A DNA stretch of 12,415 bases, taken from NCBI GenBank assembly GCA_963590435.1, contig CAVAPG010000051.1, forward strand, positions 1 through 12,415, read 5' to 3'. The notes under the pieces were generated by a model. It was not told the DNA's origin. It saw only the letters and a program-made list of their open reading frames with translations, and ran no database searches. A program made the position numbers and the translations under genes. This DNA is from F23-B02 sp963590435. GTDB lineage: Bacteria > Bacillota > Clostridia > Oscillospirales > Oscillospiraceae. Below, in pieces: positions 1-6,041 of the stretch; the stretch's first letter is position 1, and every line of letters begins with the position of its first letter.

Positions 1-60
1 CATTACTTCGATTTTCTTTATTTTTGCTCTACCCCAACTATTGACACAGAGCCTTATTAT

Positions 61-1497
61 TTAATACGCTACGCCCCAGTAGATCATGTGCTTTGCCTTC
101 TTGCCGCAGATGGGGCAGGTGTCGCCGAGATTTTCCTGCTTGAAGGGAATGCAGCGTGAGGACATGCCCGCCTGCTCCTTCATCTTCAACTCGCAGTCAA
201 GCTCACCGCACCACATTGTCTTTATGAAGCCGCCCTTTTCCTCCTGAAGCTGCTTTGCTTCCTCAAGCGAGTGCGCCTCAAAGATATGCTCATCAAGGTT
301 CTTTTTCGCTTTATCGAAAAGTCCTTGCTGTACAGCATCGAGAAGCTCCGGAACCTTCACAGTCAAATCAGAGAGCGCAACGGAAATCTTCTCACCGTTA
401 TCGCGTCTTACAGCCATGCAAACGTCGTTTTCAATATCGCGCGGACCGATCTCAATACGCAGAGGAACGCCCTTCATCTCATACTGTGCGCACTTCCAGC
501 CAAGGCTGTTGTCGCTGAGATCGATTTTGACGCGGATTCCTGCGGCCTTAAGAGAAGAATACAGTTCATTTGCCTTCTCGGTTACGCCCGGTTTGTGTTG
601 CGCGACGGGAACGACTATGACCTGCACGGGTGCAATGCGTGGAGGCAGGACAAGACCATTATTATCGCCATGGGTCATGATTATGCCGCCGATAACGCGT
701 GTAGACAGGCCCCATGAGGTCTGATGCGGATACTGCTGCTTGTTCTCACGATCCGTGAAGGTTATATTAAACTGCTCGGCAAAGCCGGTTCCGAAATAGT
801 GACTCGTGCCGGACTGGAGAGCTTTGTGGTCGTGCATCATGCACTCGATGGTATAGGTGTTCACTGCGCCGGCAAACTTTTCTTTTTCGGTCTTGTTGCC
901 GCGGATAACAGGCATGGCCAGATAATTTTCGCACAGGTCGGCGTAGACCTCAAGCTGATGCAGAGTCTCCTCGCGAGCCTCGGCTTCGGTCTCGTGTAGT
1001 GTGTGGCCTTCCTGCCAGAGGAACTCTCTGCCGCGAAGGAACGGACGTGTTGTCTTTTCCCAGCGCAGAACAGAGCACCACTGGTTGTACAGCATAGGCA
1101 GATCACGCCAGGAATGCACAGTATGACTCCAGTGGTCGCAGAAAAGTGTCTCGGAGGTCGGACGTATGCACAGTCTTTCGGGCAGCTCCTCTGAACCGCC
1201 GACAGTTACCCATGCGCATTCAGGCGCAAAGCCCTCAACATGGTCTTTTTCTTTCTGAAGCAGGCTTTCGGGAATGAGCATAGGCATGGACACATTTTCA
1301 TGTCCGCTTTCTTTGAACATCCTGTCAAGTTCTTTCTGTATATTCTCCCAAATGGCATAGCCGTATGGGCGCAGGATGAAAAGCCCCTTAACGCCGGAGT
1401 AATCAACAAGCTCCGCCTTTGTGCAGACATCTGTAAACCACTGGGCAAAATCCTGCTCCATATCGGTTATCTGTTCAACTTTCTTATCCTTTGCCAT
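61..1497 (-). CDS. proS: Prolyl-tRNA synthetase, short archaeal/eukaryotic-like type (478 aa)
   Basis: Charges tRNA-Pro with proline in the cytoplasm; a class II aminoacyl-tRNA synthetase. Seen in the protein: the RPTSET stretch (residues 112-117), a class II motif 2 region running from RWE (145-147) to QEGH (162-165), motif 3 at about 261-290 ending GLVLPPRIAP, an anticodon-binding domain from about 291, and a C-terminal domain with four cysteines (C430, C435, C461, C464) ending in Tyr478. The C-x4-C...C-x2-C set matches the zinc site known in this ProRS type. The long bacterial form with an inserted editing domain is about 570 residues, so this is the short form without that insert. The start is fixed by an AAAGGAG ribosome binding site just upstream and by a near-consensus promoter at 1531-1559. 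The 5' leader is only about 25-30 nt, too short for a T-box. It is transcribed divergently from the HAAS unit. Confidence 0.97.
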   Translation of the reverse strand: MAKDKKVEQITDMEQDFAQWFTDVCTKAELVDYSGVKGLFILRPYGYAIWENIQKELDRMFKESGHENVSMPMLIPESLLQKEKDHVEGFAPECAWVTVGGSEELPERLCIRPTSETLFCDHWSHTVHSWRDLPMLYNQWCSVLRWEKTTRPFLRGREFLWQEGHTLHETEAEAREETLHQLEVYADLCENYLAMPVIRGNKTEKEKFAGAVNTYTIECMMHDHKALQSGTSHYFGTGFAEQFNITFTDRENKQQYPHQTSWGLSTRVIGGIIMTHGDNNGLVLPPRIAPVQVIVVPVAQHKPGVTEKANELYSSLKAAGIRVKIDLSDNSLGWKCAQYEMKGVPLRIEIGPRDIENDVCMAVRRDNGEKISVALSDLTVKVPELLDAVQQGLFDKAKKNLDEHIFEAHSLEEAKQLQEEKGGFIKTMWCGELDCELKMKEQAGMSSRCIPFKQENLGDTCPICGKKAKHMIYWGVAY

Positions 1498-1530
1498 TAT
1501 AAATTCTCCTTTGTGTTAAATAACCAATTT

Positions 1531-1559
1531 ATTTTATCCAACGAGCTACAGAATGTCAA
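1531..1559 (-). promoter_or_regulatory. Sigma-A promoter for proS
   Basis: Read on the minus strand: TTGACA (1559-1554), a 17-nt spacer, then TAAAAT (1536-1531). This is a near-perfect housekeeping promoter. Transcription should start near 1524, about 27 nt before the proS ATG. The short leader argues against riboswitch or T-box control. Confidence 0.8.
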
Positions 1560-1586
1560 TAGTTCAGGGCTTATGCAGAAAAAATC

Positions 1587-1615
1587 TTGACCAATGTATA
1601 CTTTTTATTTATAAT
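1587..1615 (+). promoter_or_regulatory. Sigma-A promoter for the HAAS/microprotein unit
   Basis: TTGACC (1587-1592), a 17-nt spacer, then a perfect TATAAT (1610-1615). Expected start of transcription is near 1622, about 50 nt before the HAAS coding region. It lies back to back with the proS promoter, with 27 bp between the two -35 boxes. Confidence 0.75.
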
Positions 1616-1640
1616 GATATAAATTTAGCAGTGCATTCAG

Positions 1641-1673
1641 ATGATTGATTGTGTTAATATTATTCGGAGGTGA
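1641..1673 (+). other. Possible 10-codon leader ORF ending at the HAAS start
   Basis: ATG at 1641 opens ten codons (MIDCVNIIRR) and stops at TGA 1671-1673. The stop overlaps the GTG candidate start of the HAAS gene as GTGA, a geometry typical of translational coupling. There is no Shine-Dalgarno in front of this ATG, so it may be chance. It could also be the remnant of a lost upstream gene, since DUF1700 genes often follow a padR gene. Confidence 0.2.
1666..1673 (+). promoter_or_regulatory. Shine-Dalgarno whose spacing conflicts with the annotated GTG start
   Basis: GGAGGTGA is a full anti-16S match. It overlaps the GTG (1670-1672) that is the only standard start upstream of the family's conserved N-terminus. 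It sits 5 nt (8 nt from GGAGG) before the in-frame ATC at 1679, the ideal distance. No other SD is visible for GTG 1670 or for ATG 1697. Confidence 0.7.
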
Positions 1674-2827
1674 CGCATATCAACAGACAAAGATATATGG
1701 CGGAGCTTTCTAAACTTCTTGCCTTCATGTTCAAGGAGGACAAGGAGGACATCCTTGCCCAGTACAATAAAATGCTCGATGAGGCGGATGATGAGCAGTC
1801 AATGCTCGAAAGTTTTGGTTCTCCGACTAAGCTTGCGGTAACAATTTCACGTACGTATAAACGTTCTGAGCGAAAACTTGCGACCGAGGCTGACTCAAAG
1901 GAAGAGAGCGCGGCTAAGTCGGAGCATATAGTCGTAACTCCCGTGAAAAAAGAAAAACCTGCAGAGCCGACGGTAGAGTTTTCATATGCGGATGTAATTG
2001 AGGAAATCCGACGCGAAAAAGCAGCGGAAGAGGGAACAGAGTATAAGCCCATCTTCTTCGCTGAGCAGGAGTCTGCTCCAAGTGAACCGGATGAAGAGCC
2101 AACTGCTCAAAATGTTCCGGAGGAACCGTCAGAGATATCGAATCCGGAGAATTCCGAGCAATCGGATAAAACGGCAGAGCAGGAACCGGAAGAAGAACCT
2201 GCGGCTGAAGACACCGAAGTCAGTGAATCCGATGGCCAGGAGACAGATGAGCATTCTGAGGAAAATGATGACTCGGAAGAAAAAACATCCGACGAGATTG
2301 CGGAGTTAAATGACGATCCTGCCGAGGAAGCAACTGCTGTGGAAGCCGCCGAAACGGATGCTGCCGAATCGCCGGAGGAAAGCTTGGCCGATGCCGAAGG
2401 CTTAGAGGAGACTTCATCGCTTGAAGACACTGAATTTGTATTTGAACAGCCAGAAAGTACGGAGACTCCGGAAGCTGTAGTCGAGTATAAAACTAATGTT
2501 GCCCTGCTTATTCTCTATTTGATTTTTGCAATTCCAATTGGACTTGTGCTTCTTGTGCTTGCAATAGCCGTAACGCTTGTATTGCTCGGAATCGGTGTTT
2601 TGGTAATTGCCGCCGGTGCTGAACTGCTTGCGTTTGCTTTCTCAAAACTTGTAATGTTTGCGGATATAATGCTGTGCGCCGGCGTATCACTTATTGGTTT
2701 TGCGATAGCTCTTATCCTGCTGTGGCTTGGCATATTGATGCTCGTGCGCGGTATAAAAGGCCTTGTCGGCGGTATTGTCGAGCTCGGACGAAAGGTATGC
2801 GTCAGGGAGGTGTCTGACAATGGATAA
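1670..2827 (+). CDS. DUF1700/HAAS-family membrane protein with long acidic linker (385 aa)
   Basis: Probably a membrane-anchored signalling or regulatory protein; the exact role is unknown. Residues 4-65 resemble the DUF1700/HAAS N-terminal helical domain: an INRQRYMAELSKLL opening, then ESFGSPTKLAVTISRTY, like the family's E-x-LGSP-x-x-IA motif. Residues about 85-274 are low-complexity, very rich in Glu, Asp, Ser, Pro and Ala, and probably disordered. Residues 275-365 hold three to four hydrophobic helices, followed by a short basic tail. Family members usually have a much shorter linker. An in-frame stop at 1655-1657 limits the start to GTG 1670, ATC 1679 or ATG 1697. I give GTG, but the SD spacing and the family N-terminus (usually MNK/MNR) favour 1679. 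The gene heads its own unit and overlaps the next gene by 8 nt. No PadR regulator, the usual partner, is next to it. The family call is good; function is open. Confidence 0.8.
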   Translation: MTHINRQRYMAELSKLLAFMFKEDKEDILAQYNKMLDEADDEQSMLESFGSPTKLAVTISRTYKRSERKLATEADSKEESAAKSEHIVVTPVKKEKPAEPTVEFSYADVIEEIRREKAAEEGTEYKPIFFAEQESAPSEPDEEPTAQNVPEEPSEISNPENSEQSDKTAEQEPEEEPAAEDTEVSESDGQETDEHSEENDDSEEKTSDEIAELNDDPAEEATAVEAAETDAAESPEESLADAEGLEETSSLEDTEFVFEQPESTETPEAVVEYKTNVALLILYLIFAIPIGLVLLVLAIAVTLVLLGIGVLVIAAGAELLAFAFSKLVMFADIMLCAGVSLIGFAIALILLWLGILMLVRGIKGLVGGIVELGRKVCVREVSDNG

Positions 2828-3011
2828 AGTCTGGAAGATAGTTTCCACCATTGCAATCATTGCACTCGTTCTCGGCGTGTTCTGCATTCTCGCAGGATTT
2901 GTCACGGGAGGAGATGTTCAGAACATAAAGGATATACTTTATGCTACATATGATGTTGAAGATAAAATAGAAACAGCGAGAACGGCTATAGGTATTATGC
3001 CGCTTGGTTAA
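2820..3011 (+). CDS. Small single-pass membrane protein, unknown function (63 aa)
   Basis: Not recognised as a named family. The start is ATG 2820, set by AGGGAGG at 2804-2810 with a 9-nt gap. It overlaps the end of the HAAS gene by 8 nt, so the two are probably translationally coupled. Residues about 6-28 form one hydrophobic helix (IVSTIAIIALVLGVFCILAG), followed by a GG-containing turn. The polar tail of about 35 residues contains acidic and basic residues and ends PLG. In other Firmicutes a DUF1700 gene is often followed by a DUF4097 gene, whose product starts with a similar helix plus GG. This could be a shortened relative that keeps only the anchor, or an unrelated microprotein. A strong terminator follows 16 nt after the stop. 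Expression as the second gene of the HAAS unit is likely; the role is not known. Confidence 0.7.
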   Translation: MDKVWKIVSTIAIIALVLGVFCILAGFVTGGDVQNIKDILYATYDVEDKIETARTAIGIMPLG

Positions 3012-3027
3012 CAAAATTAAAACGCTG

Positions 3028-3061
3028 CGCAAGGACGGTTATTGGCCGTCCTTGCGTTTTT
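3028..3061 (+). terminator. Intrinsic terminator of the HAAS/microprotein unit
   Basis: A perfect 11-bp stem, CGCAAGGACGG (3028-3038) with CCGTCCTTGCG (3046-3056), a 7-nt loop and a TTTTT run at 3057-3061. It isolates the unit from prs. Confidence 0.92.
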
Positions 3062-3109
3062 GTACATAAAAACAGTCAATTCAGTTACAAAATTCTATAT
3101 CAAGCCCCC

Positions 3110-3138
3110 TTTTCAAACCGATACGCATTTGATATAAT
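3110..3138 (+). promoter_or_regulatory. Extended -10 promoter for prs-pth
   Basis: TGATATAAT at 3130-3138 is a perfect -10 with the TGn extension, and a weak -35 (TTTTCA, 3110-3115) lies 17 nt upstream. Expected start is near 3145, leaving a leader of about 50 nt. That leader contains a small GGGC-ACG-GCCC stem but no recognisable riboswitch. Confidence 0.7.
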
Positions 3139-3196
3139 CAAAAACGACAGATATGACGGGCACGGCCCCGAATCAATACAGAGAGGACGATTTAAA

Positions 3197-4159
3197 ATGA
3201 TTTCCCACGGTAAAGAGATTAAAGTATTCTCCGGCAACTCCAATCCAAAGCTTGCAAACCAGATATGCAACCAGCTTTTCAAAAACCTCGGCGAGTGCAC
3301 CTGCTCGCACTTTGCAGACGGTGAGTGTTCAATATCCGTCCATGAACCGGTGCGCGGCGCCGATGTTTTCATTGTTCAGTCCACATGCAAGCCTGTAAAC
3401 GATAATCTTATGGAGCTGCTTGTTATGATCGATGCGATGCGCAGAGCATCTGCCGGTCGTATCACGGCTGTCATACCGTATTTCGGTTATGCCCGTCAGG
3501 ACCGCAAGGCAAAGAGCCGCGATCCCATCTCCGCCAAGCTCGTAGCAAACCTCATAACAGCAGCGGGTGCCGACAGAGTCCTAACCATGGATCTCCATGC
3601 TGCACAGATTCAGGGCTTCTTTGACATTCCCGTTGACAATCTTTTCGGCGCACCGCTTTTCGCAAAGCATTATCTGGATGTTTTCGGCAAGGATAATGAG
3701 GACATTATGGTCGTTTCGCCCGATGTCGGCAGCACTGCACGTGCACGCAACTTCTCCATGAAGCTCGGCTGCAATATGGCTATTGTTGACAAGCGCCGCG
3801 AGAAGGCAAATCAGTCCGAGGTTATGAATATCATCGGCAATGTTGAGGGCAAGACCTGCATCCTGCTTGACGACATGGTCGATACCGCCGGCTCCCTTGT
3901 CGGAGCAGCAAAAGCAATTGTAGAAATTGGCGGAGCCAAGGAAGTCTTTGCATGCGCAAGCCACGGTGTACTTTCCGGTCCGGCCATAGATCGTATTGAA
4001 AGCAGCTGCATTAAGGAACTGCTCCTGCTCGACACAATTCCGTATCCTGCAGACAAACAGCCGTGTGATAAGATTAAGTACATGTCTGTAGCCCCTGTTT
4101 TCGCCGAGGCCATTCAGCGCGTTTACGAAGAGATATCCATCTCTAATCTGTTCGAATAA
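3197..4159 (+). CDS. prs: Ribose-phosphate pyrophosphokinase (PRPP synthetase, 320 aa)
   Basis: Transfers pyrophosphate from ATP to ribose-5-phosphate to give PRPP, the precursor of purines, pyrimidines, His, Trp and NAD; cytoplasmic. Seen: an N-terminal KVFSGNSNPKLA segment, FADGE near residue 43, the flexible ATP loop YARQDRKAK (98-106), the MDLHAAQIQGFF metal/ATP region near 133-145, and the PRPP-binding loop LLDDMVDTAGS (223-233). Length matches the usual 310-320 residues of class I enzymes. The start is supported by AGAGGA at 3182-3187, 9 nt upstream. It is first in a unit with pth, 1 nt after the stop, the common Firmicutes order (often glmU-prs-pth). Class I enzymes need phosphate and are inhibited by ADP, which is family knowledge. 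No purine operator was recognised in the leader. Confidence 0.97.
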   Translation: MISHGKEIKVFSGNSNPKLANQICNQLFKNLGECTCSHFADGECSISVHEPVRGADVFIVQSTCKPVNDNLMELLVMIDAMRRASAGRITAVIPYFGYARQDRKAKSRDPISAKLVANLITAAGADRVLTMDLHAAQIQGFFDIPVDNLFGAPLFAKHYLDVFGKDNEDIMVVSPDVGSTARARNFSMKLGCNMAIVDKRREKANQSEVMNIIGNVEGKTCILLDDMVDTAGSLVGAAKAIVEIGGAKEVFACASHGVLSGPAIDRIESSCIKELLLLDTIPYPADKQPCDKIKYMSVAPVFAEAIQRVYEEISISNLFE

Positions 4160-4160
4160 A

Positions 4161-4754
4161 ATGTTTTTCTCCAAAGGTGGGGTGGAGTGGATTGCCGCTT
4201 TTCTCGGAAACCCCGGACTTAAATACAACGGAACAAGACATAACGCGGGCTTCATGGCAGCAGATGCCGCAGAGAAAAAATTCAATGTACGCATAAACAA
4301 AATGCGTTTCAAGGCACTTACCCAGACGGTGGATATTCAGGGACATAAGGTCCTTTTGATGAAACCGCAGACATATATGAATCTATCCGGCGACGCGATA
4401 GTGCAGGCGGCAAAGTTCTATAAAATTCCACCGGAGCGGGTAATAGTCGTATCCGACGAAATAGCACTTCCAATCGGCAGATTGAGAATTCGCCGCGGAG
4501 GCTCTGCCGGCGGACATAACGGTCTGAAAAGCGTTATAGCTCAGCTCGGGACCGATCAGTTTCCACGCATACGTATGGGTGTGGGTGCTCCGCCTCACCC
4601 GGACTATGATATGGCAGACTGGGTGCTTGCCTCTTTTAAGGGACAGGATGCGGCAGATATGGAGCAGGCCGCAAAAAAAGCGGCCGACGCCGTCGAGTGC
4701 TATATCATCGAAGGCGCAGACAAGGCAATGAACATATATAACTCAAGGGGTTAA
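4161..4754 (+). CDS. pth: Peptidyl-tRNA hydrolase (197 aa)
   Basis: Releases peptides from peptidyl-tRNA that has fallen off ribosomes, recycling tRNA; a soluble monomer. Seen: FLGNPG (14-19, canonical GLGNPG), the catalytic GTRHN-x-GF with H27 (E. coli His20), KPQTYMNLSG with M73/N74, SDE with D99 (E. coli Asp93), and GGHNGL with N120 (E. coli Asn114). All known active-site positions are kept. Length is normal. The start is less certain: ATG 4161 lies 1 nt after the prs stop without a clear Shine-Dalgarno, so it would depend on coupling, while GTG 4182 has AAAGGTGG just upstream. I keep ATG because some clostridial Pth proteins, as I recall, carry a similar MFF-type extension. A GC-rich hairpin follows the gene. 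Confidence 0.95.
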   Translation: MFFSKGGVEWIAAFLGNPGLKYNGTRHNAGFMAADAAEKKFNVRINKMRFKALTQTVDIQGHKVLLMKPQTYMNLSGDAIVQAAKFYKIPPERVIVVSDEIALPIGRLRIRRGGSAGGHNGLKSVIAQLGTDQFPRIRMGVGAPPHPDYDMADWVLASFKGQDAADMEQAAKKAADAVECYIIEGADKAMNIYNSRG

Positions 4755-4767
4755 GTTCCCCTACGTG

Positions 4768-4811
4768 ATGGCGGCAGGGGGCTCGGGCACTTTGCCGCCA
4801 TTTAATTTATC
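4768..4811 (+). terminator. Probable terminator between pth and glgC
   Basis: ATGGCGGCA (4768-4776) pairs perfectly with TGCCGCCAT (4793-4801) around a 16-nt GC-rich loop, and a U-rich tail (TTTAATTTAT) follows. A smaller 5-bp hairpin, AGGGG/CCCCT (4746-4762), wraps the pth stop codon just before it. The long loop and the mixed A/U tail suggest an imperfect or leaky terminator. Confidence 0.55.
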
Positions 4812-4816
4812 AAAAA

Positions 4817-4834
4817 AGTCAGAACAGTCAGAAA
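4817..4834 (+). repeat. 9-nt tandem repeat in the glgC leader
   Basis: AGTCAGAAC (4817-4825) is followed directly by AGTCAGAAA (4826-4834), 8 of 9 identical. The second unit runs into the glgC Shine-Dalgarno (AAAGGA, 4832-4837). Whether it binds anything is unknown. Confidence 0.6.
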
Positions 4835-4845
4835 GGACGGATGAC

Positions 4846-6039
4846 ATGAAAAAAAGCTGCATAGCAATGCTCCTTGCCGGAGGACAGGGTTCAAGGCTTT
4901 ATGCCTTGACCCAGGACGTGGCTAAGCCGAATATGCCCTTCGGAGGGAAATATCGAATTATTGATTTTCCACTGTCTAACTGCGCAAACTCCGGAATAGA
5001 TACGGTGGGCGTACTTACGCAGTACCGTCCGCTGCAGCTGAACAGCTATATAGGCGGCGGTCAGCCGTGGGATCTTGATTCAACAGACGGCGGCGTGTTC
5101 ATCCTCCCACCATATCAAACTGCCGGCGAGACAGGCTCATGGTTTTCCGGCACGGCAAATGCCATTTATCAGAATATAGGCTTTATCGAAATGTATGATC
5201 CGGATAATGTCCTCATTCTTTCCGGTGACCACATATACAAGATGGATTATGCGAAAATGCTCCGCGAGCATATTGAGCATGATGCCGCATGTACGATAGC
5301 TGTTTTGCAGGTCTCAATGGAGGATGCTACGCGCTTCGGAATTATGAATCTGGGCGAGGACGGATATGTTGAGCAGTTTGAGGAAAAACCGAAGCAGCCA
5401 AAGAGTGACCTTGCCTCAATGGGCATATATATATTCAATTGGAAAAAGCTTCGCAAGTATCTCATTGAGGATGAAAACGACCCGAATTCAAGTAAGGATT
5501 TCGGAAAAAATATAATTCCCAATATGCTTAAGGCAGGCGAAAAGCTTTGGCCTTATCGCTTCGACGGGTATTGGCGCGATGTCGGAACTATAACAAGCCT
5601 GTGGGATGCAAATATGGATATGCTGTCCACAACGCTGATAAATCTTTATGATCCAAGCTGGCCTATACGGTCAAGAAGCGTAGCGCAGCCGCCGCATTAC
5701 GTCGGACCGGAAGCCAAGGTCGTGCACTCTATTGTCACCGAAGGCTGTCAGATAGAGGGTGAGGTTGAAAACTCCGTGCTTTCGTCTTCCGCTGTGGTTG
5801 AAAAAGGGGCAAAAGTGCTCTATTCGGTTTTGATGCCCGGTGCCAAGGTGGAGAGTGGAGCAGTTGTGGAATATGCAATTATTGGCGAACAGACAGTTGT
5901 CCATCGCAATTCCCATGTCGGAGCACCGCCTGACGGCAGTGATGAATGGGGCGTTGCAACCTGCGGCCCGAGGCTGGATATACGAGAAGGTGCCTGCGTA
6001 AAAGCGGGAGCTATGATATACAAAAGCGAGGAGGTCTGA
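4846..6039 (+). CDS. glgC: Glucose-1-phosphate adenylyltransferase, catalytic subunit (397 aa)
   Basis: Makes ADP-glucose and pyrophosphate from glucose-1-phosphate and ATP, the committed step of glycogen synthesis; cytoplasmic. Seen: nucleotide loop LLAGGQGSRL (9-18), KPNMPFGGKYRIIDFPLSN, catalytic Asp in SGDHIYKMDY (D128), sugar-phosphate-binding Lys in FEEKP (K181), and a C-terminal left-handed beta-helix of hexapeptide repeats from about residue 285. The start at 4846 is chosen because AAGGA (4833-4837) lies 8 nt upstream and the protein then opens MKKSCIAMLLAGG as in the family; an in-frame ATG at 4765 would add 27 unrelated residues inside a hairpin. glgD follows after 2 nt. Length (usual 380-400) fits. 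In Firmicutes the enzyme is commonly a GlgC/GlgD hetero-oligomer with weak allostery. Confidence 0.96.
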   Translation: MKKSCIAMLLAGGQGSRLYALTQDVAKPNMPFGGKYRIIDFPLSNCANSGIDTVGVLTQYRPLQLNSYIGGGQPWDLDSTDGGVFILPPYQTAGETGSWFSGTANAIYQNIGFIEMYDPDNVLILSGDHIYKMDYAKMLREHIEHDAACTIAVLQVSMEDATRFGIMNLGEDGYVEQFEEKPKQPKSDLASMGIYIFNWKKLRKYLIEDENDPNSSKDFGKNIIPNMLKAGEKLWPYRFDGYWRDVGTITSLWDANMDMLSTTLINLYDPSWPIRSRSVAQPPHYVGPEAKVVHSIVTEGCQIEGEVENSVLSSSAVVEKGAKVLYSVLMPGAKVESGAVVEYAIIGEQTVVHRNSHVGAPPDGSDEWGVATCGPRLDIREGACVKAGAMIYKSEEV

Positions 6040-6041
6040 AA

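Noticed and set aside
1..60. Possible terminator downstream of proS
   Set aside because: The only pairing seen is a 5-bp GCTCT/AGAGC stem with a loop of about 17 nt, and on the proS strand it is followed by A rather than T. The proS terminator may be beyond the left edge.
271..717. Plus-strand open frames opposite proS
   Set aside because: Antisense shadows of a fully conserved synthetase; no SD and no recognisable domain.
1498..1530. T-box leader for proS
   Set aside because: The clear promoter leaves only about 27 nt of leader, far too short for a T-box.
2107..2430. A Ser-rich minus-strand frame inside the HAAS gene
   Set aside because: The Ser runs are the reverse reading of the acidic linker codons, not an independent gene.
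3139..3196. PRPP or purine riboswitch before prs
   Set aside because: The leader is about 50 nt with only a 4-bp GGGC/GCCC stem; no conserved riboswitch core is visible.
3581..4312. A 243-codon minus-strand open frame opposite prs and pth
   Set aside because: It lies wholly antisense to two clear enzymes, has no Shine-Dalgarno or promoter, and its Cys-rich composition is what the reversed frame of these genes gives.
4765..4845. Upstream in-frame ATG for glgC, 27 residues longer
   Set aside because: It falls in the hairpin after pth, lacks an SD, and the added residues do not resemble any GlgC N-terminus.
5946..6041. Upstream in-frame ATG for glgD, 32 residues longer
   Set aside because: It overlaps the conserved glgC end, while ATG 6042 has a strong SD and a normal family N-terminus.
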